Shown here piece after piece: positions 25,272 through 35,040 of a stretch of DNA of 64,000 nucleotides. The stretch's first letter is position 1. The number at the start of each line of letters is the position of its first letter. The position numbers were made by a program, and so were the translations under genes. The notes under the pieces were generated by a model, which saw only the letters and a list, made by a program, of their open reading frames with translations, had not been told where the DNA came from and ran no database searches. The stretch is taken from positions 62,001 through 126,000 of the forward strand of contig NZ_RZIJ01000005.1 of NCBI RefSeq assembly GCF_003989665.1. Direction: 5' to 3'. The stretch is from Azospirillum doebereinerae. Lineage in GTDB: Bacteria; Pseudomonadota; Alphaproteobacteria; Azospirillales; Azospirillaceae.

Positions 25272-26216
25272 CTATCCGTTCGGTTTTTCCAAAGCCGCGT
25301 AGGCCGCCGCGACTCCCGCCGCGACCCGCGCGTTGTCACGGATCAGCGCCATGTTGGCGGTCAGGCTGCGCCCGCCGGTCAGGCGCTCCAGCGCCGCCAG
25401 CAGATGCGGAGTCACGTCCTTCCCCTTGATTCCCTTGGCGTCCGCGTCGGCCAGCGCGCGGCCGATGGCGTCCTCCATCGCGTCGGCGTCGAGTTCGTCG
25501 GCGAGCGGGATCGGGTTGGCGAGCAGGACGCCACCCTCCAGCCCAAGCTCCCATTTCGTGCGCAGAATGTTTGCGACCTCGGTGACGTTGTCACAGCGGT
25601 GGGAGACGGGCAGACCGCTGCGCCGGCTGTAGAAGGCGGGAAACTCCCCGGTGCCGAAGCCCAGCACCGGGACGCCGCGCGTCTCCAGCACCTCCAGCGT
25701 CTTGGGCAGGTCGAGAATCGACTTGGCTCCGGCGCAGACCACGCAGACCGAGGTGCGGGCCAGCTCGTCCAGATCGGCCGACACGTCGAAGCTGTGCTCC
25801 GCCCCGCGATGGACGCCGCCGATGCCGCCGGTGGCGAAGACGGCGATGCCGGCCATCCGCGCCGCGATCATCGTCGCCGCGACCGTGGTGGCGCCGAGCG
25901 CGCCGACCGCCAGCGCGACCGGCAGATCGCGGCGGCTGAGCTTCCACGCCGCCGGCCCGGCCGAGGCCAGCCGCTCCAGCGCGTCGTCGTCCAGCCCGAC
26001 GCGGATGCGCCCGTCCATCACGGCGATGGTGGCGGGCACGGCGCCGGCCCCGCGCACCTCGGCCTCCAGGGCACGGGCGGTTTCGAGGTTCTTGGGATAG
26101 GGCATCCCGTGCGAGATCACCGTGGATTCCAACGCCACCACCGGGCGGTTCCCGGCCAGCGCATCGGCGATCTCGGGCGTCAGCGTCAGGCGGCCTTGGG
26201 TGAGGTGGTTCGGCAT
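25272..26216 (-). CDS. psuG: Pseudouridine-5'-phosphate glycosidase
   Basis: 314 residues, full length for PsuG. Signature segments are VALESTVISHGMPYPKNLET, VAATMIAARMAGIAVFATGG and GGIGGVHRGAEHSFDVSADL, the last with the conserved His/Asp region. It cleaves pseudouridine 5'-phosphate to uracil and ribose 5-phosphate during RNA turnover. The partner kinase PsuK, usually encoded next door or fused, is not in the window. It diverges from the DNA exonuclease-ligase unit across only 50 bases. Confidence 0.96.
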   Translation of the reverse strand: MPNHLTQGRLTLTPEIADALAGNRPVVALESTVISHGMPYPKNLETARALEAEVRGAGAVPATIAVMDGRIRVGLDDDALERLASAGPAAWKLSRRDLPVALAVGALGATTVAATMIAARMAGIAVFATGGIGGVHRGAEHSFDVSADLDELARTSVCVVCAGAKSILDLPKTLEVLETRGVPVLGFGTGEFPAFYSRRSGLPVSHRCDNVTEVANILRTKWELGLEGGVLLANPIPLADELDADAMEDAIGRALADADAKGIKGKDVTPHLLAALERLTGGRSLTANMALIRDNARVAAGVAAAYAALEKPNG

Positions 26217-26266
26217 CTGGAGGGCCTCCGGTGTCTCTGAGGGTCGCGCGTCCTATATTAGGGGGC

Positions 26267-27298
26267 ATGCCCGCCGCACTCCATCCCGAACGCCTCCCCC
26301 CCGACCGCTGGATCAAGGTCCTTCCCGAAGGTCTGTACGTGGAGCCGGGCGGCTTCCACATCGACCCGGTGCGCGGGGTCGAGCGCGCCGTCATCACCCA
26401 CGGCCATTCCGATCACGCCCGGCCCGGCAACCAGCTGGTCTTCGCCACGCCCGGCACGCTCGCCATCATGGCGCAGCGGATGGGCGAGGCCGCCGCCGTC
26501 GTGACCCGGCCGCTCGACTACGGCGAGACCATCCGCATCGGCGCGGTCACCGTGCGGCTGGTGCCCGCCGGCCATGTGCTGGGCAGCGCGCAGGTGGTGA
26601 TGGAGTACGCCGGGTCGCGGGTCGTCGTCTCCGGCGACTACAAGCGCCGCGCCGACCGCACCTGCCTGCCCTTCGAGCCGGTGCCCTGCGACGTGTTCGT
26701 CACCGAGGCGACCTTCGGCCTGCCGGTCTTCCGCCACCCGCCCGACCTGGGCGAGGTGGGGAAGCTGCTGCACTCCCTGACGCTGTTCCCGGAGCGCAGC
26801 CACGTCGTCGGCGTCTACGCGCTCGGCAAATGCCAGCGCGTCATCACGCTGCTGCGGGCGGCGGGCTACGACGGCCCCATTCACCTGCACGGCGCGCTGG
26901 AGCCGCTCTGCGCCCTCTACGAACGCCATGGCGTCGCGCTGGGGGAACTGCGCCCGGCCACCGTCGCGGCGAAGGAGGAGCTGAAGGGCGCGCTGGTCCT
27001 CGCCCCGCCGGCCGCCGCGACCGACCGCTGGGCGCGGCGGCTGACCGACCCGGTGGTCGCCATGGCCTCGGGCTGGATGCGGGTGCGCCAGCGGGCGCGG
27101 CAGCGCGGGGTGGAACTGCCGCTCATCATCTCCGACCACGCCGACTGGGACGAGTTGACGCAAACGCTCGAGGACGTCGCCGCGCCCGAGGTCTGGGTCA
27201 CCCATGGCCGGGAGGAGGCGCTGGTCCACCACGCCACGCAGCGCGGCATCCGCGCCCGCGCGCTGGCCCTGATCGGCTTCGAGGAGGAGGAGGCGTGA
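26267..27298 (+). CDS. Ligase-associated MBL-fold DNA exonuclease
   Basis: 343 residues from ATG 26267. Metallo-beta-lactamase/beta-CASP fold: metal motif THGHSDHARPGN (HxHxDH), then AGHVLGSAQVVM and VVSGDYKRRADRTCLPF. A late histidine motif reads ISDHADWDEL, then WVTHGREEALVHH. This matches the exonuclease that is genetically linked with a bacterial ATP-dependent ligase. Its TGA stop overlaps the GTG start of the ligase gene, so they are translated together as a DNA repair unit. Confidence 0.94.
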   Translation: MPAALHPERLPPDRWIKVLPEGLYVEPGGFHIDPVRGVERAVITHGHSDHARPGNQLVFATPGTLAIMAQRMGEAAAVVTRPLDYGETIRIGAVTVRLVPAGHVLGSAQVVMEYAGSRVVVSGDYKRRADRTCLPFEPVPCDVFVTEATFGLPVFRHPPDLGEVGKLLHSLTLFPERSHVVGVYALGKCQRVITLLRAAGYDGPIHLHGALEPLCALYERHGVALGELRPATVAAKEELKGALVLAPPAAATDRWARRLTDPVVAMASGWMRVRQRARQRGVELPLIISDHADWDELTQTLEDVAAPEVWVTHGREEALVHHATQRGIRARALALIGFEEEEA

Positions 27299-28884
27299 AC
27301 CGCTTCGCAGCCCTGATCGATGCGTTGGTCTTCATGCCGTCGCGCAACGGCAAGATCCGCCTGCTGGCCGAGCATTTCGCCACCACCCCCGACCCGGAGC
27401 GCGGCTGGGCGCTGGCGGCGCTGACGGGATCCTTGAGCTTCCGCGAGGCCAAGCCCGCCGCCATCCGCCAGCTCGTCGCGGCCCGCGTCGATCCGGAGCT
27501 GTTCGCCCTGTCCTACGACTACGTCGGCGATCTGGCGGAAACCGTGGCGCTGATCTGGCCCGAGCGTCCGGAGCGTTCCAACAGCCTGCCCCCCAGCCTG
27601 AACGAGGTGGTGGAGGCGCTGCAATCCGCCAAGCGCGGGCAGGTGATGGATCTGGTGGAGGGCTGGCTCGACACGCTGGATGCGTCGGGCCGCTTCGCCC
27701 TGCTGAAGCTGATCACCGGATCGCTGCGCATCGGCGTCTCGGCCCGGCTCGCCAAGACGGCTTTGGCTGAGTGGGGCACGCTGGACATCGCCGACGTCGA
27801 GGAGGTCTGGCACGGCCTGACTCCGCCCTACGCCGAACTGTTCGCCTGGGGGGAGGGCCGGGCGGAGCGCCCCTCGGCCGGGCATGGCGCCGGCTTCCGC
27901 CCGATGATGCTGTCCCACCCGCTGGAGGAGGAGGACATGGCGGCGCTCGACGCCGGCTCCTACTGCGCGGAATGGAAATGGGACGGCATCCGTGTGCAGT
28001 TGGTGGCGCGCGACGGGCAGCGGCGGCTCTACAGCCGCACCGGCGACGACGTGTCCGGCGGCTTCCCCGACATCGTCGATCACATGGTCTTCGACGCCGT
28101 GCTGGACGGCGAGCTGCTGGTGGCGCGCGAGGGTGTGGTGGCCCCCTTCAATGACCTCCAGCAGCGGCTGAACCGCAAGACGGTGACGGCGGCGATGCTG
28201 CGCGAGGGACCGGGCTGGGTGCGACTCTACGACATCCTGTTCGACGGCGACGAGGATCTGCGCGGCCTGCCCTTCACCGAGCGGCGCGCCCGGCTGGAGC
28301 GCTGGTTCGAGGCCGTCCAACCACGCCGGATGGATCTGTCGCCGATGGTGCCCTTCCACGGCTGGGAGGAGCTGAGGGCGCTGCGCGAGGGCAGCCGCGA
28401 GAACGGCATCGAGGGGCTGATGCTGAAGCGCTGCGACAGCCCCTATCTCGGCGGGCGTCCCAAGGGGCCGTGGTTCAAGTGGAAGCGCGGGGCGCTGACC
28501 CTCGACACCGTGCTGATGTATGCCCAGCGCGGCCATGGCAAGCGGTCGAGCTTCTACTCCGACTTCACCTTCGGCGTCTGGCGCGGGGCGGAACTGGTTC
28601 CGGTCGGCAAGGCCTATTTCGGCTTCACCGACGCCGAGCTGGTGGAGCTGGACCGCTGGGTGCGCAACCACACCACCCGCAAATACGGCCCGGTGCGCGA
28701 GGTGTCGGCCGGGTTGGTGCTGGAGGTCGCCTTCGACAGCGTCCACCCCTCCACCCGGCACAAGAGCGGGCTGGCGATGCGTTTTCCCCGCGTTCACCGC
28801 ATCCGCTGGGACAAGCCGGCCGCCGAGGCCGACCGCCACGAGACGCTGGCGCGGATGGTGGTCGGGAGGGATGCGGTGGCGTAG
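27295..28884 (+). CDS. ATP-dependent DNA ligase (repair type, exonuclease-associated)
   Basis: 529 residues from GTG 27295. The start is fixed by a run of GGAGG just before and by overlap with the preceding stop (GTGA). The helical DNA-binding domain occupies about 1-200. The adenylation domain follows, with the nucleotidyl-acceptor motif EWKWDGIRVQ (Lys in KWDGIR), then LDGELLV (motif III), ENGIEGLMLKR (motif IV) and FKWKRG (motif V). An OB domain ends the protein. This is the class of bacterial ligases that occur with an MBL exonuclease, a helicase and a phosphoesterase. Here only the exonuclease partner is present. Confidence 0.95.
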   Translation: MNRFAALIDALVFMPSRNGKIRLLAEHFATTPDPERGWALAALTGSLSFREAKPAAIRQLVAARVDPELFALSYDYVGDLAETVALIWPERPERSNSLPPSLNEVVEALQSAKRGQVMDLVEGWLDTLDASGRFALLKLITGSLRIGVSARLAKTALAEWGTLDIADVEEVWHGLTPPYAELFAWGEGRAERPSAGHGAGFRPMMLSHPLEEEDMAALDAGSYCAEWKWDGIRVQLVARDGQRRLYSRTGDDVSGGFPDIVDHMVFDAVLDGELLVAREGVVAPFNDLQQRLNRKTVTAAMLREGPGWVRLYDILFDGDEDLRGLPFTERRARLERWFEAVQPRRMDLSPMVPFHGWEELRALREGSRENGIEGLMLKRCDSPYLGGRPKGPWFKWKRGALTLDTVLMYAQRGHGKRSSFYSDFTFGVWRGAELVPVGKAYFGFTDAELVELDRWVRNHTTRKYGPVREVSAGLVLEVAFDSVHPSTRHKSGLAMRFPRVHRIRWDKPAAEADRHETLARMVVGRDAVA

Positions 28885-28892
28885 GGGCCGTT

Positions 28893-28947
28893 TGCCCCCC
28901 ACCCTTCCCCCTCTCCGTCAAAGGCGGGGAAGGGTCAGGGAGGGGGC
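28893..28947. repeat. REP-like palindrome between convergent genes
   Basis: An imperfect palindrome of the form TGCCCCCCACCCTTCCCC and GGGGAAGGGTCAGGGAGGGGGCA lies between the ligase and ccmI stops. It is similar in composition and layout to the repeats near 41.1 kb and 52.5 kb, and could also serve as a bidirectional terminator. Confidence 0.7.
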
Positions 28948-28962
28948 ACGCAAATTACCCCC

Positions 28963-30357
28963 TCAACTCCCCGCCTTCAACGACTCCAGCCGGGTCTTCA
29001 ACAGCGCGTATTCCGGGTCGCTCGGCGTGAACTGGGCGATCAACCGGGTCCAGTACTCCATCGCCTCGGCCTTGCGCCCTACGGTCACCGCGTCGAGCCC
29101 GAGCAGCCACAGCGCGTCGCGGTTGGTGGTGTCGGCGGCCAGCGCTTGACGCAACGCGGCGGTCGCCTCCTCCGGCATCGGGGCGGGCGGGTCGCTGCGC
29201 GGCAGGCCCTGCAGCACGGCGCTGGCGTAGGCGACCAGCACATCGGGCCGGTCGGGGGCGCGTTGTTTGGCGTTGCGGACCGCCTCCATCGCCTTGGCCG
29301 GTTCGCCGAGCACGCCGTAGGAGCGCGCCAGCGTCAGCCAGCCGTTCACGTCCGACGGGTCGGCCGCCAGCTTGGCCGCGAGGCTGTCGACCATGCCCCG
29401 CACCATCTGGTCGCGCTCCTGCGCCGAAGGCGGAACGGCGGGTTGCTGCGGCGCCTGCGCGGCGGCGGCGGCGGGCGCCTCCTTGGGCGGCAGCGGCTCC
29501 GGAGTCACGACGGCGGGGTCGAGGTCGAGCGCGACCGCCGCCTCGCGGATCTGGTCGCGCACCACCGGCACCCAGGAGGCGTTGGCCGGCGACTCCGCCA
29601 GCAGGGCGCGCCAGCGGTCCAGCGCGTCCCGCCGGTCTCCCGCCTGATAACGGGCAAGCGCCACGAAGAAGCGGGCGCGGGCGTCCTTGGGGTCCTTCGC
29701 CAGCACGCCGTCGAAAGCGACGCGGGCCTCCTCCGGAACGGTGCCGTCGTTGCCCTCGACCAGCGTCTCGCCGAACAGACCGAGCAGCTCGGTGTCGTCC
29801 TTGGCCAGCGCCGTGGCGCGGCGCAGGGCGTCGACGGCTTCCGGATTGCGGTTCATCTTGATGTAGGCCTGCCCCAGGATCGCCCAGCCCTGCGGGTCGT
29901 CCGGGGTCTCGGCCAGCTGCTGCTTGAGCTTGTCGATGGCGGCGAGCACCGATTTCGGCGGGCCGCCGCGCTCCTGCTCCAGGTTGCGCGAGGCCAGCGG
30001 CCGGGCCGGCTCGTCGGGCCGGCCGACCGCGCCGTAGACGCCGAGCGCGCCCACCGGCACGGCCAGCGCCAGCACCACGGCCAGCGCCTTGGCGGCGCGG
30101 GGAGCGCCTTCGCCACCGGGAGCGGCCGGCGCGGTGGCCAACATGCGCCGCGCGATCTCCGCCTTCGCGGCCTCGGCCTGCGCGGCGTTGACCAGCCCGC
30201 GCGCGCGGTCGCGCTCCAGTTCGTCGAGCTGGTCGCGGTAGACCTCGCGGTCGTAGGCGTCGCGCGCCGGTGCGGTCTCCGCCGGCTTGAGCAGCGGCGG
30301 CACGATCAGCAGAAGCACGGCCACGGTCAGCGCCGCGGCGAAAATCCAGAACAGCAT
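28963..30357 (-). CDS. ccmI: Cytochrome c maturation protein CcmI
   Basis: 464 residues. Two N-terminal membrane segments (about 2-20 and 92-111) flank a leucine-zipper-like cytoplasmic loop (DAYDREVYRDQLDELERDRA). The periplasmic part has TPR-type repeats (QGWAILGQAYIKMNRNPEAV, NGWLTLARSYGVLGEPAKAM, DALWLLGLDAVTVGRKAEAM). CcmI presents apocytochrome c to the CcmFH heme lyase. Its ATG overlaps the ccmH stop (TGATG). It is the last gene of the operon. Confidence 0.95.
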   Translation of the reverse strand: MLFWIFAAALTVAVLLLIVPPLLKPAETAPARDAYDREVYRDQLDELERDRARGLVNAAQAEAAKAEIARRMLATAPAAPGGEGAPRAAKALAVVLALAVPVGALGVYGAVGRPDEPARPLASRNLEQERGGPPKSVLAAIDKLKQQLAETPDDPQGWAILGQAYIKMNRNPEAVDALRRATALAKDDTELLGLFGETLVEGNDGTVPEEARVAFDGVLAKDPKDARARFFVALARYQAGDRRDALDRWRALLAESPANASWVPVVRDQIREAAVALDLDPAVVTPEPLPPKEAPAAAAAQAPQQPAVPPSAQERDQMVRGMVDSLAAKLAADPSDVNGWLTLARSYGVLGEPAKAMEAVRNAKQRAPDRPDVLVAYASAVLQGLPRSDPPAPMPEEATAALRQALAADTTNRDALWLLGLDAVTVGRKAEAMEYWTRLIAQFTPSDPEYALLKTRLESLKAGS

Positions 30358-30827
30358 CAGGCGTCGTCTTTCCGCAGCAGCGCGTCCAGCCGCCGCCGTT
30401 CATCCTCGCTCAAGGGGGCCGTGTCCGCCCCGGCCGCCACCCCGCGCCGGCCGCGCAGGAACAGCGCGGTGGCGATCCCACCCAGCAGCAGGATCGCGAA
30501 GGGGCCGACCCACAGCAGCAGCGTCGTCGCCTTGAAGGGCGGGCGCAGCAGCACGTAGTCGCCGTAACGGTCGGTGACGTAGGCCAGCACGCCGGTGTCG
30601 CTGTCGCCGGCCGTCAGCCGTTCGCGCACCAGCACCCGCAGGTCGCGGGCCAGCGGCGCGTTGCTGTCGTCGATCGACTGGTTCTGGCAGACGAGGCAGC
30701 GCAGTTCCTTGCTGATCTCCCGCGCGCGGGATTCCAGCGCCGGGTCGCGCAGCACCTCGTCCGGCTGCACCGCCAGGGCCGGCAGCGCCGACACGGCCAG
30801 GAAAGCGGCGAGAAGAAGCGCCCTCAT
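30357..30827 (-). CDS. ccmH: Cytochrome c maturation thiol-reductase CcmH
   Basis: 156 residues from ATG 30827. A signal peptide ([19 protein letters not shown]) precedes the conserved motif [20 protein letters not shown], where the CxxC pair reduces apocytochrome or CcmG partners. One C-terminal membrane helix follows ([20 protein letters not shown]). Upstream overlap with ccmG is ATGA and downstream overlap with ccmI is TGATG, so it is tightly coupled on both sides. Confidence 0.96.
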   Translation of the reverse strand: MRALLLAAFLAVSALPALAVQPDEVLRDPALESRAREISKELRCLVCQNQSIDDSNAPLARDLRVLVRERLTAGDSDTGVLAYVTDRYGDYVLLRPPFKATTLLLWVGPFAILLLGGIATALFLRGRRGVAAGADTAPLSEDERRRLDALLRKDDA

Positions 30828-31360
30828 CCCTGCGTCCTCAGATGCTGGACCATGGGGAGGATCTGCTCCTCGACCACCTGCGGGGTCAGCGGGCCGACGT
30901 GCTTGAAGCGGATGCGGCCTTGGCGGTCGACCAGGAAGGTCTCCGGCACGCCGTAGACGCCCCAGTCGATCGACACGCGCCCGTCCAGATCGGCGCCGAT
31001 GCTGGCGTAGGGATCGCCGTTGCGCGCCAGCCAGGCCAGCGCGTCCTCGGCCTTGTCCTTGTGGTTGATGGCGCGGACGGTGACGCCCTGCTCGCGGGCC
31101 AGCCGGGTGATGACCGGGTGCTCCGCCTTGCAGGGGATGCACCAGGAGGCGAAGACGTTGACCAGCGTCACGTCGCCCTTCAACCCCGCCGCCGACAGGC
31201 CCTCGGGACGGCCGGGTAAGGGTGGAAGGGTGAAGGACGGCACCGGCTTGTCGATGAGAGCCGATGGGATATCACGCGGATCGCGTTGAAATCCCATATA
31301 AAAAGCCACGCCCACGCCGATGAACAGCAGGAAGGGCAGCAGGTACAGAAGGCGGCGCAT
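30824..31360 (-). CDS. ccmG: Thiol:disulfide oxidoreductase CcmG (DsbE)
   Basis: 178 residues. A single N-terminal membrane anchor ([20 protein letters not shown]) and a thioredoxin fold with active site WCIPC in [15 protein letters not shown]. The [20 protein letters not shown] segment carries the cis-Pro. It reduces the apocytochrome c heme-binding cysteines in the periplasm. ATGA overlap with ccmH. Confidence 0.96.
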   Translation of the reverse strand: MRRLLYLLPFLLFIGVGVAFYMGFQRDPRDIPSALIDKPVPSFTLPPLPGRPEGLSAAGLKGDVTLVNVFASWCIPCKAEHPVITRLAREQGVTVRAINHKDKAEDALAWLARNGDPYASIGADLDGRVSIDWGVYGVPETFLVDRQGRIRFKHVGPLTPQVVEEQILPMVQHLRTQG

Positions 31361-31385
31361 GGGGTCTATCCTTACTCGCTCGGCC

Positions 31386-33377
31386 TCATTCGGCGGGCTG
31401 AACGGCGGGCTTGGCCGCGCGGCGGCGCTCCGGCGCGCCGATGCGGAACCGGCGGTCGGTCAGGCTGACGAACCCGCCCAGCATCATGCCGACGCCGCCG
31501 ATCCAGATCCACGGCACCAGCGGGTGGTGGTAGATGCGGACGATCCAGGCGGTGCCGTTCTGCGTCGGGTCGCCCAGCGCCACGTACAGGTCGGAGAAGA
31601 CCGTGGTGTGGATGGCGGACTCGGTGGTCGTCATCCGGGTGACCGGGTAGCTGCGGCGTTCCGGCGTCAGGGTGGCGATGGGGCTGCCGTCGCGGGTCAC
31701 GGTGAAGACGGCGCGGTCGGCGCGGTAGTTGGCGCCCGGCACCGTCCCGACGCTGTCGAAGCGGAACTCGTAGCCGGCGAGCCGCGCGGTGTCGCCCGGC
31801 TTCATCGCGCTGATGGATTCGGTCTGCCACGCCGAGGTGCCGGTCATCCCGAAGATGGCGAGCCCGACGCAGGCGTGGGCGATGGTCATGCCCCAGGCGC
31901 TGCGCGGCAGATGCACCGCGCGGTTCCAGCTGTCCTTCATCGGGACGCGGAACAGACGGATGCGCTCGGCGAACTCGACCAGAGCTCCCACGAAGGCCCA
32001 AGCGCCCAGCGCGATGCCGACCAGCGCCAGCAGCGGCCCGCCGCCCGCCGTGAGGTAGGCGGCGACGGCGACCGCGACCACCACGGCGATGCCCGCCGCC
32101 CACAACCGGGTCAGCGCGGCGCCGAGGTCGGCCCGCTTCCACGACAGGAAGGGACCGACCACCATGGCGACGACCATCGGGATCGCCACCGGGATGAAGG
32201 TCGAGTTGAAGAAGGGCGGACCGACGGAGACCTTGCCCAGCTTCAGCACGTCGAGGAACAGCGGGTAGAGCGTGCCGATGAACACCGTCGCCGTCGCGGT
32301 GGACAGCAGCAGGTTGTTCAGCACCAGCGCGCCCTCGCGGCTGACCGGGGCGAACAGCCCGCCGGCCTTCATCGCGGGGGCGCGCAGGCTGTAGAGCAGC
32401 AGCGAGCCGCCGGTGGCGATGGCCAGCAGCACCAGGATGAAGGCGCCGCGCGCCGGATCCACCGCGAAGGCGTGGACCGAGGTCAGGATGCCCGAGCGCA
32501 CCAGGAAGGTGCCCATCAGCGACAGCGAGAAGGTGACGATGGCGAGCAGGATGGTCCAGCTCTTCAGCGCATCGCGCTTCTCCACCACGATGGCGGAGTG
32601 CAGCAGCGCGGTGCCGGCCAGCCACGGCATGAAGGAAGCGTTCTCGACCGGATCCCAATACCACCAGCCGCCCCAGCCCAGCTCGTAATAGGCCCACCAG
32701 GAGCCCATGGCGATGCCCATGGTCAGGGTCGACCACGCCGCCAGCGTCCACGGCCGCACCCAGCGCGCCCAGGCGGGATCGACCCGCCCCTCGATCAGGG
32801 CGGCGACCGCGAAGGAGAAGGCCATGGAGAAGCCGACATAGCCGGCGTAGAGGAAGGGCGGGTGGAAGGCCAGCCCCGGATCCTGGAGCAGCGGGTTCAG
32901 GTCGTTGCCGTCGAGCGGCGGCGGGATGACCCGGATGAAGGGGTTGGAGGTGGCGAGGATGAACAGCAGGAAGCCGATCCCGATCAGTCCCTGCACCGCC
33001 AGCACGCGGGCCTTCAGGGTCGGCGGCAGGTTGCGGCCGAAGACCGCCACGGCGGCGCCGAACGCCGTCAGCATGACGATCCACAGGATCATCGAGCCCT
33101 CGTGGTTCCCCCAGACGCCCGACACCTTGTAGAGCATGGGCTTCAGCGAGTGGCTGTTCTGCACCACGTTCTGCACGCTGAAATCGGACACGACGTGCGC
33201 CCAGGTCAGCGCCGCGTAGGCGATCAGCACCAGCAGCATCTGGGCGATGGCGGCGGGGCCGGCGACGTTCATCCAGGCGGTGTTGCGGGTGGCGGCGCCG
33301 ACCAGCGGCGGGCCGGCCTGCACCAGCGCCACGAACAGCGCCAGCACCAGCGCGTAGTGGCCGAGTTCGGGGATCAC
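31386..33377 (-). CDS. ccmF: Heme lyase subunit CcmF
   Basis: 663 residues, full length for CcmF, with about 15 membrane segments. The WWD domain is present (GWGGWWYWDPVENASFMPW), with conserved heme-ligand histidines nearby (for example SGVWGNHEGSMILW and LAFHPPFLY). It joins heme from holo-CcmE to apocytochrome c with CcmH and CcmI. It starts 7 bases after the ccmE stop and is followed by ccmG after 25 bases. Confidence 0.97.
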   Translation of the reverse strand: MIPELGHYALVLALFVALVQAGPPLVGAATRNTAWMNVAGPAAIAQMLLVLIAYAALTWAHVVSDFSVQNVVQNSHSLKPMLYKVSGVWGNHEGSMILWIVMLTAFGAAVAVFGRNLPPTLKARVLAVQGLIGIGFLLFILATSNPFIRVIPPPLDGNDLNPLLQDPGLAFHPPFLYAGYVGFSMAFSFAVAALIEGRVDPAWARWVRPWTLAAWSTLTMGIAMGSWWAYYELGWGGWWYWDPVENASFMPWLAGTALLHSAIVVEKRDALKSWTILLAIVTFSLSLMGTFLVRSGILTSVHAFAVDPARGAFILVLLAIATGGSLLLYSLRAPAMKAGGLFAPVSREGALVLNNLLLSTATATVFIGTLYPLFLDVLKLGKVSVGPPFFNSTFIPVAIPMVVAMVVGPFLSWKRADLGAALTRLWAAGIAVVVAVAVAAYLTAGGGPLLALVGIALGAWAFVGALVEFAERIRLFRVPMKDSWNRAVHLPRSAWGMTIAHACVGLAIFGMTGTSAWQTESISAMKPGDTARLAGYEFRFDSVGTVPGANYRADRAVFTVTRDGSPIATLTPERRSYPVTRMTTTESAIHTTVFSDLYVALGDPTQNGTAWIVRIYHHPLVPWIWIGGVGMMLGGFVSLTDRRFRIGAPERRRAAKPAVQPAE

Positions 33378-33384
33378 GGTCCCG

Positions 33385-33864
33385 CTACTCCTTCTTCGCG
33401 ACTTTGGCGGACTCGGTCTTGGCGGAATCGGCTTTGGATTCCTTGTAGACGCCGGCCTGCTTCAGGGCTTCCGACACCTCGGGGGGCATGTAGGTCTCGT
33501 CGTGCTTGGCCAGCACCTCGCGCGCCACGAAGACGCCCTTGGTCAGCTTGCCCTCGGCGACGACCCCCTGCCCTTCCCGGAACAAATCGGGAAGCTGGCC
33601 ACGGTAGCTGACGCCGACGGTGTGGGCGGTGTCGGTGACGCGGAATTCGGTGACCATCCCGTCGGTCGATTTGCGGACGCTGCCCTCCTCCACCAGCCCG
33701 CCCAGGCGGAAGCTGCGGTCGCCGACCTGTTGGGTCTGCAACTGGCTGGGGCTATAGAAGAAGACGATGTTGTCCTGAAACGCGGTCAGCGTCAGGGCGG
33801 TGGCGGTGCCGAGCCCGAGCAGGGCCAGGCCCAGCATGTAGAGGCGGCGCTTTTTCTTGGTCAT
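33385..33864 (-). CDS. ccmE: Periplasmic heme chaperone CcmE
   Basis: 159 residues. An N-terminal membrane anchor ([20 protein letters not shown]) and an OB-fold domain. The covalent heme-binding histidine lies in [13 protein letters not shown]. The tail is charged and Lys-rich. It carries heme from CcmC to CcmF. Its ATG overlaps the ccmD stop (ATGA). Confidence 0.97.
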   Translation of the reverse strand: MTKKKRRLYMLGLALLGLGTATALTLTAFQDNIVFFYSPSQLQTQQVGDRSFRLGGLVEEGSVRKSTDGMVTEFRVTDTAHTVGVSYRGQLPDLFREGQGVVAEGKLTKGVFVAREVLAKHDETYMPPEVSEALKQAGVYKESKADSAKTESAKVAKKE

Positions 33865-34109
33865 CCCTCGCTCGCTCCCGCCGGCGATCCGGCGGCGTTG
33901 TCGGGCTTGGTCTCTGCCCGCGTGGATTCGGCCTGTTGACGGACCCGGCGGCGGACCGGGCGGGCGCTTTCCAGCGCCTTCAACGTCGCCTCGGAGTCGC
34001 GCAGTCCCTTCCAGGTGGCGGCCAGCAGCCCCAGCAGCACGAGCGCCGCGATGGCGTAGGCCGGCCAGACGTAGGCGGCGTAGCCGCCCATGGCGAGAAA
34101 ATCGGTCAT
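33861..34109 (-). CDS. ccmD: Heme exporter protein CcmD
   Basis: 82 residues from ATG 34109. A single membrane segment (about 10-32: [20 protein letters not shown]) with the typical CcmD beginning ([15 protein letters not shown]) and a basic region after it. It is longer than most CcmD because of a Ser/Ala-rich tail. It works with CcmC in loading heme on CcmE. ATGA overlaps link it to ccmC and ccmE. Confidence 0.93.
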   Translation of the reverse strand: MTDFLAMGGYAAYVWPAYAIAALVLLGLLAATWKGLRDSEATLKALESARPVRRRVRQQAESTRAETKPDNAAGSPAGASEG

Positions 34110-34858
34110 GACGTCACCCCCGGCGCGCCATGCGCGGCGCCGTCTGCGGCGGCGCCCAGGCGCAGCGTCTGGATCTTGCGCTGCGCGATCTCGGTCCGCA
34201 CCCGCAGCAGGACGACCGACACGAAATAGGTGGTGAAACCGGCGGCCATCACCAGCAGCGGCACCAGCATGCTGGGGTCGATGCTGGGACCGCCCATCTT
34301 CACGACGCTGGCCGGCTGGTGCAGCGTGTTCCACCAGTCGACCGAGAACTTGATGATCGGCACGTTGACGATGCCGACCAGCAGCAAGACGTTGCCGGCC
34401 CGCGTCCCGCGCTGCGGGTCGTCGAAGGCGTTCACCAGGGCCATGTAGCCCAGATACAGGAAGAACAGGATCAGCACGCTGGTCAGCCGCGCGTCCCACA
34501 CCCACCACGTCCCCCACATCGGCGCGCCCCACAGCGAGCCGGTGACGAGGCACACGAAGGTGAAGCCGGCGCCGATGGGCGCGGCGGCCTTGGCGAACAG
34601 GTCGGCCAGCGGGTGCTTCCACACCAGCCCGGCCGCCGCCGCCGCCGCCATGTTGGTGTAGACGAACAGGCTCATCCACGCGGCGGGCACATGGATGTAC
34701 ATGATGCGCACCGTGTCGCCCTGCTGGTAGTCGGGCGGCGAACCGAACAGGCTGAGATACAGCCCGACGATCAGCAGGATCACGGTCGCCCCGGCGCTCC
34801 ATGGCAGCAGCATGGCCGACAGGCGTAGGAAGCGGGCTGGGTTGGCGAAACGGTGCAT
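34106..34858 (-). CDS. ccmC: Heme exporter protein CcmC
   Basis: 250 residues with six membrane segments. The WWD motif reads [20 protein letters not shown]; conserved histidines lie in [12 protein letters not shown] and in the NTLHQPASV segment. It delivers heme to CcmE. It is the first gene of this operon. The expected ccmA and ccmB genes are not upstream, where instead 222 bases separate it from the EVE gene. No sharp promoter could be set by eye. Confidence 0.96.
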   Translation of the reverse strand: MHRFANPARFLRLSAMLLPWSAGATVILLIVGLYLSLFGSPPDYQQGDTVRIMYIHVPAAWMSLFVYTNMAAAAAAGLVWKHPLADLFAKAAAPIGAGFTFVCLVTGSLWGAPMWGTWWVWDARLTSVLILFFLYLGYMALVNAFDDPQRGTRAGNVLLLVGIVNVPIIKFSVDWWNTLHQPASVVKMGGPSIDPSMLVPLLVMAAGFTTYFVSVVLLRVRTEIAQRKIQTLRLGAAADGAAHGAPGVTS

Positions 34859-35040
34859 AGAACGATGGCCTCGGGACGGATGACCTTTGGTCGCGCTTGG
34901 CGTGGATATAGGCTCATGGATGCCAGAGCGCGAGGGGTTTCGCCTTGATCTCGGTCAGGAAGCGGCCCCGTCCGACCATCGTATGAGATTGTCACATCGG
35001 TCTTAGGTGCGGACGCCGCAGGCCCGTCCCGTGGACGTTC

